DNA of 64,000 nucleotides from Georgenia thermotolerans (GCF_009193185.1 NZ_VUKF01000004.1:62001-126000), one strand, 5' to 3'. Counted from the stretch's first letter, positions 17,591 to 26,143 are shown. Program-made: numbers and translations. Notes: a model not told the origin generated them from the sequence alone.

Positions 17591-19222
17591 TCAGTGCCCG
17601 AAGGCCTCCGCGAGCCACCACGACGGCTCGTCGGCGACCACCTTGGCATCGACGAGCAGCGGCGTCGCGCGCGGGCCGTCCAGCCACTGCCGGACTCCGG
17701 CGAGGTCGCCCGGGCCGCGCACGGTGACGGCGGTGAACCCGTACCCGCGGCCGACGGCCGCGATGTCGGTGGGCGGGAAGGTCACCGTGTCCAGCGGCTC
17801 CCCGGCGTCGGCGAAGTGGTGCACCTCGGCGCCGTAGGCGTCGTCGTTGTAGACCACGACGACCATCGGCAGGCCCAGGCGCCGCACCGTCTCCAGCTCC
17901 GCGGCCGCCATCAGCGCACCGCCGTCGCCGAGGGCCGCCACCGGGAGCCGGTCGGGCCGGGCCAGGGCGGCGCCGACGGCGGTGGCCAGACCCAGCCCGA
18001 TCGACTGGAACGCCTGGGTGAAGCAGAAGCCCTGCTCGTCGGGCACGGAGAGGAACATGCTCGGGTAGCCCATGAAGTTGCCCGAGTCGACGGCGACGAC
18101 CCGCTCGGCCGGCAGCAGGTCGTCCAGCGCGGTGGTCAGGGTGCGCGGGTCGATGCGCCCGCCGCCGGTGCGGTCCTCGACGGGCACGTCGCGCCAGCGC
18201 CCGCCGGTCGCGAGGCGGTCGAGCACCTCGGGCGTGCGGTAGCCGGTCACCGGTGCCCCCAGGACGGCTAGCGCGGCGTCCGCCGCCGTCGGCACGTCCC
18301 CGAGCACCGCCAGGTCCAGCCGACGCTGGCGGCCGAGCGCCTCGGGGGTGTCGTCGACCTGGACGACCGCGGCGCCCTCGCCGATGAGGCGGCCGTGGCG
18401 CATGGTCCACATGTTCAGCGAGCAGCCCCAGCCGACGATGAGGTCGGCGCCGCGGATGAGGTCGGCCGCCACCGGGGTGGAGAAGCCGCCGGAGACGTCG
18501 AGCGCCCAGGCGTCGTCGTGGAAGAGCCCCTTGGCGACGGCGGAGGTGGCCAGCAGCGCGCCGCAGCGGTGCGCGAGGGCGCCCAGCGCGGCCTTGGCGT
18601 GGGCAGAGCGGGCCCCGCGCCCGGCGACGAACACCGGCCGGCGGGCCGCCCGGAGCAGGTCCACCAGGCGGTCGAGCTCCTCGGCGGGCGGCTCGGCGGG
18701 GACCGGCGGGGCGGGCAGGCGCACCGGCTCGGGCGCCGGGGCGGGCAGGTCCTGGACGTCGAGCGGGAGGTTGAGCAGCACCGTGCGGCGCTGGTGCACC
18801 GCCGTCGCCACGGCCGCCGTCGTCTCCTCGACGGCCCGCTCCGGCGCGGTGACGCGGGCGGGGACGGCGCCGACGGCGCGGGCGAGGGCGTCCTGGTCGA
18901 CGGCGAAGTTCGACGTCGGCGAGGTGGCCTCGGCGGCCAGGACGACCAGCGGGGTGCGGCTCTTCGCGGCCTCGGCGACCCCCGTCATGGCGTTGGTCAG
19001 GCCGCAGCCCTGGTGGACGGTGAGGGCGGCGGGCGCGCCGGCGGTGCGGGCGTAGGCGTCGGCCATGGTGGCCGCGCCACCCTCGTGGCGCGCGGCGACG
19101 AACCGGGCGCCGGCGGCCACCATCGCGTTGGTGACGTGGAAGTTGCCCGAGCCGACGACGCCGAAGACGTGGTCGACGCCGAGCTCGACGAGCGTGCGGC
19201 CGACCGCCTGGCTGACCCGCAC
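17591..19222 (-). CDS. Thiamine diphosphate-dependent enzyme (acetolactate synthase/benzoylformate decarboxylase type)
   Basis: The 543-residue protein has the three-domain ThDP-enzyme layout: catalytic Glu47 in AARHEGGAATMADAYAR, a central FAD/nucleotide-like domain, and a C-terminal ThDP motif beginning ALGDGGALM and ending VVVYNDDAYGAEVHHF. It probably decarboxylates a 2-oxoacid or ligates two carbonyl compounds. A second protein of this type is encoded at 60577-62220, with the same Glu position and C-terminal AYGAEVH signature. The GTG start lies 2 bp after a cyclase-family fragment, so translation is probably coupled to it. Confidence 0.85.
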   Translation of the reverse strand: MRVSQAVGRTLVELGVDHVFGVVGSGNFHVTNAMVAAGARFVAARHEGGAATMADAYARTAGAPAALTVHQGCGLTNAMTGVAEAAKSRTPLVVLAAEATSPTSNFAVDQDALARAVGAVPARVTAPERAVEETTAAVATAVHQRRTVLLNLPLDVQDLPAPAPEPVRLPAPPVPAEPPAEELDRLVDLLRAARRPVFVAGRGARSAHAKAALGALAHRCGALLATSAVAKGLFHDDAWALDVSGGFSTPVAADLIRGADLIVGWGCSLNMWTMRHGRLIGEGAAVVQVDDTPEALGRQRRLDLAVLGDVPTAADAALAVLGAPVTGYRTPEVLDRLATGGRWRDVPVEDRTGGGRIDPRTLTTALDDLLPAERVVAVDSGNFMGYPSMFLSVPDEQGFCFTQAFQSIGLGLATAVGAALARPDRLPVAALGDGGALMAAAELETVRRLGLPMVVVVYNDDAYGAEVHHFADAGEPLDTVTFPPTDIAAVGRGYGFTAVTVRGPGDLAGVRQWLDGPRATPLLVDAKVVADEPSWWLAEAFGH

Positions 19223-19224
19223 GA

Positions 19225-19425
19225 TCAGTCCTCGACGAGGGCGAGCACCCGTGCCGGGGAGCCGGAGCCGCCGACGATCTTCAGCGGGGCGGCGACCACG
19301 ACGGCGCCGGTGGGCGGGAGCTGGTCGAGGTTCTGCAGCTGGGCGAGGCCGTACTTGCCGTTGCCGAGCAGGAAGGCGTGACAGGGGAACTCCGGGTCAA
19401 ACGAGCCGGGGGGCAGGACGGGCAT
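19225..19425 (-). pseudogene. C-terminal fragment of a cyclase/kynurenine-formamidase-family protein
   Basis: The 66 residues match only the last part of cyclase-family (PF04199) proteins: DPEFPCHAFLLG, then LQNLDQLPPTGAVVVAAPLK and GGSGSPARVLALV. A full member has about 200-300 residues with metal-binding HxGTHxD motifs, none of which is encoded upstream on this strand. Yet the ATG at 19425 has an AGGAG box 7 nt upstream, so the remnant may still be translated, perhaps now serving to couple translation of the ThDP enzyme 2 bp downstream. A truncated gene is the simplest reading; a stand-alone small protein is possible. Confidence 0.65.
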
Positions 19426-19639
19426 CGTTGCTCCTGGGGGCGGCGCGTGGGCGGGGCTCGGGGGTCGTGTGACCGAGAACATAGCGGACCGCTGCTCGCG
19501 AGCGTCCCACCGAGCCATGCCGAGCCGCCCGGCCGGCGCGCGGGTGCGGCCGGCGCCCCCGGAAGTGGCCCGTACCGGCGTGACCCGGGCGGGGTTAAGC
19601 TCGACGGACCGCAGCCCCGTCCCGTCGAGGGTGATCCCC

Positions 19640-19927
19640 ATGGCCGTCCTGGTCGTCGCCCGGTTCGCCGGAGATGCCGACAGCCTCGTCGGCCTGATCC
19701 ACGAGCATGTGGAGCCGGTGATGCTCGAGGTCGCCCCCGCGCACGGCGTGCGGTGGCACACCATGTCCAAGACGTCCGAGGGTGTCCTCGTGGTCGACGT
19801 GTGGGACGCCCCGGACGGCCTCCAGCGCGCGATGGCGGAGCCCGCCATCCAGCAGGCCTTCGCCGCGGGCGGCATCCCGCAGCCGCAGATCGACGTCTAC
19901 GAGCTCGTGGACCACCGCAGCTTCTGA
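19640..19927 (+). CDS. Small dimeric alpha/beta-barrel-like protein
   Basis: The 95-residue protein alternates strands and helices (MAVLVVARFAGDADSLVGLI, RWHTMSKTSEGVLVVDVWD), like ABM/stress-responsive ferredoxin-fold barrel proteins of about 100 residues. No catalytic residues can be named. A GAGGGTGAT sequence lies just upstream of the ATG. It is transcribed away from the cyclase fragment and is followed by a strong hairpin at 19998-20058. Confidence 0.65.
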   Translation: MAVLVVARFAGDADSLVGLIHEHVEPVMLEVAPAHGVRWHTMSKTSEGVLVVDVWDAPDGLQRAMAEPAIQQAFAAGGIPQPQIDVYELVDHRSF

Positions 19928-19997
19928 GCTCACGCTCGTCGGCAGTGCCTCCGAGGCACGACGCCGTCTCACCCCCAGCCAGCCCGGTCGCCTGCGA

Positions 19998-20058
19998 GCC
20001 GAAGACTTCGTACGGATAACAACCAAGAGGCTCTGGTTACCCGCACGAATTCTTCGGC
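19998..20058 (+). terminator. Long AT-richer stem-loop after the ABM-like gene
   Basis: Left arm 19998-20024 and right arm 20035-20058 pair almost throughout (outer stem GCCGAAGA/TCTTCGGC) around a 10-nt loop. The segment is visibly AT-richer than its surroundings. Position 71 bp after a stop codon and 147 bp before an operon suits a terminator or a leader structure. Confidence 0.55.
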
Positions 20059-20204
20059 TTGGTCATCCTCGCCTCCCCCGTCCTCCCTCCTGGGCGTTCC
20101 CGACCTCTCGGCGAGCTCGAGGACGCCGAGCCGCCGTCCCACGTCGCGTGCCTCGTCGACACCTGCCCGCCCGATGCGGTAGGAATCGGACGGGGAGGTC
20201 AACA

Positions 20205-21026
20205 GTGGCGAAGTGGAGCGACGCGGCGTCGGACGCCGCCGTCGAGGAGATCCGTCGCTTCTCCCGCTGGCCATGGGTCGTGGGCGCCGTCGCGATGGTT
20301 CTCGTCGTCCTCGCCGTCATCGGGCAGGTGAGCTACGACGCCGCCACCGGCCGGCTCGTCGCCGACCCCGGCTCCTCCGCCGAGACCTATCCGTGGAAGC
20401 TCGAGGACCCGCCCGTCGTCACCGCCGCGGACGGGACGTGGTCGGGCACCGGGAGCGCGCTCATCCAGCTGGACCAGCCGCCCGGCCAGGTCGTCCCGCG
20501 CGAGGTCACCGTCGAGCACGGCCGGGTGAACCTCAGCGTCACCAAGGCCGCGCCCCAGCTGTCGCTCCCGGCCCGGGACCGCGAGTGGCCGCGCTACGTC
20601 GACTACCTCTCCCCCAGCGCCGGGCCGGCGATCGTCGTGCCGCCGGCCCAGGAGCGTGTCGAGCTGTGGGTCCAGGGCGAGGGCGAGTGGGCGCTGAGCA
20701 TCGAGGACCTGCGCCCGCAGCCGCTCGAGACCGCCCACGACGGCACCGGCAACGCCGTCCTGCAGTACACCGGGGACTCCCTCAGCGCCCGGTTCGTCCA
20801 CCGGGGGAACGGCGTCTTCACCGTGACGGTCCACACCGACGACGGCGCCGACACCGCGATCATCGAGTCCGGCGACGTCGACCGGCGCCTGTCGTGGGAC
20901 GAGTCCTCCAGCGTGCTCTTCGCGATCGAGTCCACCGGCGAGGGCGCGTGGACCGTCGCCGTCGACCAGCTCGCCGCCGCCCCGGCCGCGACGGCCGGCA
21001 GCCCCGAGGAAGGAACCGCCCCATGA
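20205..21026 (+). CDS. Single-pass membrane protein heading the DUF1257/AAA operon
   Basis: The 273-residue product has a cytoplasmic N-terminus of about 20 residues, one membrane helix (PWVVGAVAMVLVVLAVIGQV), and an exported part of about 230 residues rich in beta strands, ending in an Ala/Pro tail. No catalytic motif is recognised. The GTG is preceded by GGGGAGG. Its stop overlaps the start of the AAA ATPase gene (ATGA), so it belongs to the same operon. It may be the membrane anchor or sensor for the ATPase system. That role is inference from coupling only. Confidence 0.75.
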   Translation: MAKWSDAASDAAVEEIRRFSRWPWVVGAVAMVLVVLAVIGQVSYDAATGRLVADPGSSAETYPWKLEDPPVVTAADGTWSGTGSALIQLDQPPGQVVPREVTVEHGRVNLSVTKAAPQLSLPARDREWPRYVDYLSPSAGPAIVVPPAQERVELWVQGEGEWALSIEDLRPQPLETAHDGTGNAVLQYTGDSLSARFVHRGNGVFTVTVHTDDGADTAIIESGDVDRRLSWDESSSVLFAIESTGEGAWTVAVDQLAAAPAATAGSPEEGTAP

Positions 21027-22660
21027 CGGCGCCGCCGTTCGCCCACACGCTCGACCAGGTCTTCAAGGCCCGGCTCCCCCTGCTCTACGTCGAGACCAGC
21101 GAGGAGGTGCGGGTCCAGCAGGCCATCGCCGCGGCGGCCGCCGGGCTGCGCCGCCCCCGCCAGGTGTGGACCTGGACGGCGGCCACCGGCCTGGCCGACC
21201 CCGCCGGGACGATCCAGGCGGGCACCACCCAGCCCGCCCGGGCCCTCGAGCACGCGGTCGGCGTGCAGGAGAACGCCGTCTTCGTCTTCTGCGACCTGCA
21301 CGCCTGGTTCGGCACGGAGCACCGCCCCGCCGACCCGGCGGTGGTGCGCAAGGTCCGCGAGACCGCCCTGGAGTTCCGGCACGGCGAGGCCTCCCGAGCG
21401 CTGATCGTCACGTCCCCGGTCCGGGCCATCCCGCCCGAGCTGGACAAGCTCGTCCACCTGCTCGACTTCCCCCTGCCCACCCGCGACGAGCTGCGCGACC
21501 TGCTGCGCGCCATGATCGAGAACAACACCTCCGGCGACGGCGGCATCACCGTCGGGGCGGACGACGCCGAGCTCGAGACGCTCGTGCAGGCGGCCCTCGG
21601 GCTGACGATGTCGGAGGCGGAGGACGCCTTCGCGCGCGCCATGGTCGACGACGGCCGCCTCACCGGCGCCGACGCCGACGTCGTGCTCGACGAGAAGCGG
21701 CAGGCGGTGCGCAAGTCCGGGCTGCTGGAGTTCCTCGACCCCGGCCTCGACCTCGACAAGGTCGGCGGGCTCAACAACATCAAGCGGTGGCTGGGCCGGC
21801 GCCAGGGCACCTGGCGCTCCGAGGCCGAGCGGTTCGGGCTGCCCGCCCCCCGCGGCGTGCTCATCACCGGCGTGCCCGGGTGCGGGAAGTCGCTGACGGC
21901 CAAGGCCACCGCGGCCTCGTGGGGCCTGCCGCTGCTGCGCCTCGACATCGGTCGGGTGTTCCAGGGTCTGGTCGGCTCCAGCGAGCAGAACCTGCGCACC
22001 GCCATCGCCACCGCCGAGGCCGTGGCGCCGTGCGTGCTGTGGGTCGACGAGATCGAGAAGGGCTTCTCGAACACCACCGGCACCGGCGACTCCGGCACGA
22101 CCGCCCGCGTCTTCGGCACGTTCCTCACCTGGCTGCAGGAGAAGGAGAAGTCCGTGTTCGTCGTCGCGACGGCGAACGCCATCGACGTCCTTCCCCCGGA
22201 GTTCCTGCGCAAGGGCCGCTTCGACGAGATCTTCTTCGTCGACCTGCCCACCGTCGCCGAGCGCGAGGCGATCTGGGCGATCCAGATGCGCTCGCGCGCC
22301 ACCGCCGAGAACGGGCTGGAGGCGGTGGCCGCAGACCCCGACGCGCTGGCCCGGCTCGTGGCGGCCAGCGAGAACTACTCCGGCGCCGAGATCGCCCAGG
22401 CGGTGGTGGTCGCCCTGTACGAGGCCTTTACGGACCGCCGGGCGGTCACGGTGGGGGACCTCGAGCAGGCGGTGACCGACATGATCCCGCTCGCCGTGAC
22501 CCAGGCCGAGGACGTCCAGGCGATCCGTGACTGGGCAGCCACCCGCGCGGTGCGCGCCACCGGCGGGGAGGACCTCGACGCCACCGAGGTGGGCGAGCGG
22601 CGCGAGCCGGCCGGGCGGGCGCTGTCGACCGGCCGCGGCGGCCGCACGGTGGACTTCTGA
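21023..22660 (+). CDS. Ycf46-like AAA+ ATPase
   Basis: The 545-residue protein has an N-terminal domain typical of Ycf46 proteins ([18 protein letters not shown]), and a C-terminal AAA+ core with Walker A GVPGCGKS (about 283-290), Walker B WVDEIEKG (about 340-347), a sensor-1 region ([11 protein letters not shown]) and the arginine stretch [15 protein letters not shown]. Ycf46 family proteins are found in plastids, cyanobacteria and bacteria, and their molecular job is poorly known. They recur with DUF2997 and DUF1257 (Ycf35), as here. It may remodel a partner, possibly the DUF1257 or Fe-S protein. ATGA overlap with the upstream gene indicates coupling. Confidence 0.9.
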   Translation: MTAPPFAHTLDQVFKARLPLLYVETSEEVRVQQAIAAAAAGLRRPRQVWTWTAATGLADPAGTIQAGTTQPARALEHAVGVQENAVFVFCDLHAWFGTEHRPADPAVVRKVRETALEFRHGEASRALIVTSPVRAIPPELDKLVHLLDFPLPTRDELRDLLRAMIENNTSGDGGITVGADDAELETLVQAALGLTMSEAEDAFARAMVDDGRLTGADADVVLDEKRQAVRKSGLLEFLDPGLDLDKVGGLNNIKRWLGRRQGTWRSEAERFGLPAPRGVLITGVPGCGKSLTAKATAASWGLPLLRLDIGRVFQGLVGSSEQNLRTAIATAEAVAPCVLWVDEIEKGFSNTTGTGDSGTTARVFGTFLTWLQEKEKSVFVVATANAIDVLPPEFLRKGRFDEIFFVDLPTVAEREAIWAIQMRSRATAENGLEAVAADPDALARLVAASENYSGAEIAQAVVVALYEAFTDRRAVTVGDLEQAVTDMIPLAVTQAEDVQAIRDWAATRAVRATGGEDLDATEVGERREPAGRALSTGRGGRTVDF

Positions 22661-22674
22661 GAGGCGGAGGGTCC

Positions 22675-22881
22675 ATGGACAAGCAGCTCATCGTGCAGGT
22701 GCGCCCGGACGGGACCGTCCGGGCCGAGACCGTCGGCATGGCCGGGGAGGAGTGCCTGGACTACATCACCGCCCTCGAAGACCTGCTCGACGCCGAGACG
22801 ACGGAGTCGGCCTTCACCGCCGACTACCACCGGGTGGCCGCGGAGCAGTCCGTCGAGGGCCGGCAGTGGGAGACCACGTGA
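22675..22881 (+). CDS. DUF2997 protein
   Basis: The 68 residues fit DUF2997: an N-terminal strand pair (QLIVQVRPDGTVRAETVGMAG), the conserved ECLDYITALEDLL helix and an aromatic tail (FTADYHRV). Family members are 60-80 residues and of unknown function. A GAGGCGGAGGG segment precedes the ATG. The stop overlaps the start of the Fe-S gene by 4 nt (GTGA), so both are coupled in the AAA/DUF1257 operon. Confidence 0.88.
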   Translation: MDKQLIVQVRPDGTVRAETVGMAGEECLDYITALEDLLDAETTESAFTADYHRVAAEQSVEGRQWETT

Positions 22882-23684
22882 CGGTGCCCGCGGCCACCCC
22901 GGCACCCGTCTCCCCCGGCGCCGCGTCGACGACCCCGCTCGCGCCGGCCGCCCCGCCCGCCGCGGCCACGCCTCCGCCGGCGTCCCCGGCGGGGCGGCTG
23001 CGCTGGGCCCGGTTCCTGCCCGCCACCGTGGCCGAGGGGCCCGGGCGCCGCGCCGCGCTGTGGGTCCAGGGCTGTCGCATCCACTGCCCCGGCTGCTTCA
23101 ACCCCGAGCTGTGGGCAGCCCGGGGCGGGCGCGTGGACGACCCCGCCGCGCTCGCCGCCCGGCTGCTCGCCCAGGCACAGGACGGCGGCGTCGAGGGGCT
23201 CACCCTGCTCGGCGGCGAGCCGTTCGACCAGGCCGCCGCGCTCGCCGTCGTCGCCCGCGCCTTCCGGGAGGCCGGGCTGACGGTGATGACCTTCACCGGG
23301 TACCGCCACCCCTCGCTGACCGCGTGGGCCGACGACGGCCGCGAGGACGTGGCCGCGCTCCTCGCGGCCACGGATCTGCTCGTCGACGGGCCGTACCTGC
23401 GCGACCATCCCGACCGGCGCCGCCCATGGCTCGGCTCGACCAACCAGGGCCTGCGGGCCCTGACGCCCGCCTACGCCGCGGAGGTTGCCCGCCTCGAGCG
23501 GGAGGGCGGGGCCGACCGCGTCGAGCTGCGGCTGACGCGCGACGGCGGGATCGAGGTCAACGGCTGGGCGGAGGTCGCCGCCCTGGAAGAGCTGCTCGAC
23601 GGGCTCGACGGCGCCCGGCTCGCCCGGCTCCGCCGTCCGACCGGCCCTCACCTCACCCGGACGACGGAAGGAGCTCCGCGATGA
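22878..23684 (+). CDS. 4Fe-4S single-cluster, radical-SAM activase-like protein
   Basis: After an Ala/Pro-rich segment of about 45 residues, the protein has the radical-SAM cluster motif CxxxCxxC at Cys66, Cys70 and Cys73 (WVQGCRIHCPGCFNPELW), and a GGEPFDQ motif that resembles the SAM amino-group-binding GGE. Its size (268 aa) and layout are those of NrdG/PflA-type activases. No ribonucleotide reductase or pyruvate formate-lyase lies nearby, so the target is unknown and may be a member of this operon. Overlaps at both ends (GTGA upstream, ATGA downstream) show tight coupling. Confidence 0.88.
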   Translation: MTVPAATPAPVSPGAASTTPLAPAAPPAAATPPPASPAGRLRWARFLPATVAEGPGRRAALWVQGCRIHCPGCFNPELWAARGGRVDDPAALAARLLAQAQDGGVEGLTLLGGEPFDQAAALAVVARAFREAGLTVMTFTGYRHPSLTAWADDGREDVAALLAATDLLVDGPYLRDHPDRRRPWLGSTNQGLRALTPAYAAEVARLEREGGADRVELRLTRDGGIEVNGWAEVAALEELLDGLDGARLARLRRPTGPHLTRTTEGAPR

Positions 23685-24175
23685 GCGTGTCCCTGATCCT
23701 GCTGCCCATCGGCCTGCTGGCCGCGGCCGCCGGCGGCGTGGCCGAGGTCGCTGCGGCCGGCGCCCGGGCCGTGGAGGACGCCGAGGCCGCCGCGCACCGG
23801 CCGGTGCGCGTGCGGACGCGCATGAAGGACGTCGGGCTGCTCGCCGCGGCGCTGCGGTCCCTCGGGGCGGTCGACGTCACCACCGACCACGGGGAGGTGA
23901 GCGGCACGGTGGGCGACGCCGTGGTGACGATGCGGCTGACCGAGGCAGAGGTCTGGGAGGCCCACGTGGCCGGCGCGGCCGGGCAGGAGGTCAGCGAGGC
24001 AGAGGCCACGGCGCTCGTCCAGGAGCTCGACGGCGCCTATGCCGCCATGGTGCAGCAGGCGGTCGCGCGCAAGATCCGGGAACGGGCGGACGCCGCCGGA
24101 TTCGAGCTGACCTCCGAGCACGTCGAGCGCGACGACACCCTCACCATGGTGCTCACCGTGAAGGACCACGCATGA
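23681..24175 (+). CDS. DUF1257 (Ycf35-like) protein with hydrophobic N-terminal extension
   Basis: Residues about 45-164 match DUF1257: RTRMKDVGLLAAALRSLGAV, a central strand region, and VVTMRLTEAEVWE. The first 30 residues (VSLILLPIGLLAAAAGGVAE) form a hydrophobic helix that plastid Ycf35 and most bacterial DUF1257 proteins do not have, so this one is probably membrane-attached. DUF1257 function is unknown. It commonly occurs beside Ycf46 ATPases and DUF2997. The ATG overlaps the previous stop codon and GGAAGGAG precedes it. Confidence 0.85.
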   Translation: MSVSLILLPIGLLAAAAGGVAEVAAAGARAVEDAEAAAHRPVRVRTRMKDVGLLAAALRSLGAVDVTTDHGEVSGTVGDAVVTMRLTEAEVWEAHVAGAAGQEVSEAEATALVQELDGAYAAMVQQAVARKIRERADAAGFELTSEHVERDDTLTMVLTVKDHA

Positions 24176-24191
24176 CCGCCGGCGGCGTGCG

Positions 24192-24938
24192 GTGAGCGTG
24201 CAGCTGGTGCCACCACGGGCCTGGCTGTGGTGGATGAGCTCGTGGATCGTCTTCACGTTCTTCGCCGGGCACACCACCTGGGTCGCGTTCGGGATCGTGG
24301 GGCTGGCCGCCCGCCGCGGACGATGGGTGGTGGCGGCGGTCGCCTACCTCGTCGCGACGCTGGTCCTCGGCAGCGGCGAGCTGGGCGCCTGGGGCATCGT
24401 CGCCCGCGGCGTCCTCTGCCTCATCGGGATCGTGCACGCCCTCGTGGTGAACCGCCGCTGGCTGGCCATCATGTGGGGCCGGCGCGAGGCCCGGGCGACG
24501 GACGAGGCGCGCAAGCAGGCCCGGCCACGCTCGCGCCGCCAGGGGCGAGGCGGCGCCGGCACCTCCCGGCGCCAGAACCAGGCAGGGGCGGAGCCCGTTG
24601 CCTCGCCCGCGCGCGCCCGGACCGCGGCCACCGTGCCGGCCGGGGCCGAGGGGCTGCTCGACCAGCCCGGCACCAGCCGCTCCGACTACCTCGCCGACGC
24701 GCCCGTGGACGTCAACACCGCCTCGGCCGCCCAGCTGGCGCGGTTGCCGAGCCTGAGCCAGAGCCGTGCCCGGCGGCTGGTCAAGGAGCGCAACCGACGC
24801 GGTGGCTTCGCCTCGCTCGAGGCCTTCGCCGCCGCGGCCGAGATCCAGCCGCACCAGCTCGTGCGGCTGCGCGAGGCCGCCACCTGCTCCCCGCCGCCAC
24901 GCAAGCCGCGCACCTTCGGGCGACGCGTGGACCTCTGA
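24192..24938 (+). CDS. Membrane protein with C-terminal helix-hairpin-helix domain
   Basis: The 248-residue protein has two or three N-terminal membrane helices (within residues 8-85), a basic linker rich in Arg, Gln and Ala, and a C-terminal ComEA-like helix-hairpin-helix segment (VDVNTASAAQLARLPSLSQS, then RARRLVKERNRRGGF). Such domains bind DNA or act as protein-protein modules. It starts with GTG at 24192, 16 bp after the DUF1257 stop, and closes the operon. The combination suggests a membrane platform for the AAA system. No direct function can be stated. Confidence 0.8.
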   Translation: MSVQLVPPRAWLWWMSSWIVFTFFAGHTTWVAFGIVGLAARRGRWVVAAVAYLVATLVLGSGELGAWGIVARGVLCLIGIVHALVVNRRWLAIMWGRREARATDEARKQARPRSRRQGRGGAGTSRRQNQAGAEPVASPARARTAATVPAGAEGLLDQPGTSRSDYLADAPVDVNTASAAQLARLPSLSQSRARRLVKERNRRGGFASLEAFAAAAEIQPHQLVRLREAATCSPPPRKPRTFGRRVDL

Positions 24939-25196
24939 GTACCCACGTCCACGATCTCAGCATGCGGACGCCCGGTAGAGCCGCGAGCCCTGAGAAATCG
25001 GCACGGTTCCGCCGTTCTCGCCTGCTCGGAAGGCCGTGTCGGAAGCGCCCGTAGACGACACACCGAGCGATCCGCGTCACCGCGCGGATCGAGTCGTCCC
25101 GCTCGAAATCTCCACTTTCGCCGCCTCGCGTCCGTATCTAACGTGCTGCGCGGCCGGTCACCGTGGCCGGCCGAACTGAGAGAGGGAGAACAACCC
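24939..25196. other. Intergenic region before the acidic repeat protein
   Basis: This 258-bp stretch is less GC-rich than its flanks and contains no open frame with a ribosome binding site. TATCTA near 25133-25138 could be a -10 box, but no convincing -35 box is spaced to it. Confidence 0.4.
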
Positions 25197-26120
25197 TTGA
25201 ACAGCAGCAAGAAGCTCTGGCTCATCAGTGGTCTGTCCGCCGCGACCATCATCGGCGGCGCGAGCGGTGCGGCGGCCTCGCCGGCGCACGGCCCCCACGA
25301 CGAGAACTTCAAGCACGGCGCGTTCCACGCGACGCCCACGGACAAGCAGGACGACGACGGCGAGGGGCACGACGGCCCGGGGCGCAAGCTCGGCCACGTG
25401 CGCGGGCTGGGGCACCACTTCAGCCACGGCGTCGGCCACCTGAACCACCAGCACGCCCCGATCACCCAGCCGCCGGTCGACGAGCAGCCCCCGGCCGAGG
25501 AGCCCGACGCCGAGGAGCCCCCGGTCGACGAGCAGCCCCCGGCCGAGGAGCCCGACGCCGACGAGCCTGACGCCGAGGAGCCCGAGGCCGACGAGCCTGA
25601 CGCCGAGGAGCCCCCGGTCGACGAGCAGCCCCCGGCCGAGGAGCCCGAGGCCGACGAGCCTGACGCCGAGCAGCCCGACACCGAGGAGCCCACGGCGGAC
25701 CTGCCGCCGGCTGACGAGCCGCCCATGGACTGGCCGGTCGGTGAGGAGCCGCCCATGGACTGGCCGGTCGGTGAGGAGCCGCCCGGTGAGCTGACCCCGG
25801 GCGACGAGCCGGTCACGGACGAGCCCACCGCGGAGGAGCCCGTCGCCGACGAGCCGACCACGGAGGAGCCCGTCGCCGACGAGCCGCCGGTGACCGTGCC
25901 GGGTGACGACGTCACCACGCCGGACGATGCCGCGACCGACGAGAACATCCTGCTCCAGATCGTCACCGCGACCCTGTCCTTCCCGGCCATCGAGGGCGCC
26001 GTCGATGCGGTGACGGACATCGCCACCACGGTGATGGACCAGGCCGCCGTCGACCCGGCCTCGCTCGACACAGCCGACGTCACCGACTCCGTGCCGGTTC
26101 CCCTGGACGCTGTGAGCTAA
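25197..26120 (+). CDS. Secreted acidic proline-rich repeat protein
   Basis: From a TTG at 25197 with GGGAG upstream, the 307-residue protein opens with a Sec signal peptide (KKLWLISGLSAATIIGGASG, cut probably after AAAS). A His-rich segment follows (HHFSHGVGHLNHQH), then about 130 residues of degenerate repeats of the type PPVDEQPPAEEP and EADEPDAEEP, including a duplicated EPPMDWPVGE unit, then an Ala/Asp/Val-rich C-terminus without an LPxTG anchor. The extreme negative charge suggests cation binding or cell-wall interaction, but no family is recognised. A stem-loop terminator follows at 26144. Confidence 0.75.
   Translation: MNSSKKLWLISGLSAATIIGGASGAAASPAHGPHDENFKHGAFHATPTDKQDDDGEGHDGPGRKLGHVRGLGHHFSHGVGHLNHQHAPITQPPVDEQPPAEEPDAEEPPVDEQPPAEEPDADEPDAEEPEADEPDAEEPPVDEQPPAEEPEADEPDAEQPDTEEPTADLPPADEPPMDWPVGEEPPMDWPVGEEPPGELTPGDEPVTDEPTAEEPVADEPTTEEPVADEPPVTVPGDDVTTPDDAATDENILLQIVTATLSFPAIEGAVDAVTDIATTVMDQAAVDPASLDTADVTDSVPVPLDAVS
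25471..25890 (+). repeat. Degenerate Glu/Asp/Pro-coding repeats
   Basis: Blocks encoding PPVDEQPPAEEP recur three times, and shorter DEPDAEEP-type units and a duplicated block encoding EPPMDWPVGE fill the rest. The near-identical DNA of several blocks indicates recent slippage or recombination. Confidence 0.8.
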
Positions 26121-26143
26121 CCCGCCAGGACCTGGCCACAGCC

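Noticed and set aside
20156-20185. TCGACA-18 bp-TAGGAA as promoter of the AAA/DUF1257 operon
   Set aside because: The predicted start near 20192 would fall at the ribosome binding site of the first gene, leaving almost no leader.
25471-25890. Repeat block as a CRISPR array
   Set aside because: Units are in frame with a secreted acidic protein, vary in length and have no unique spacers.
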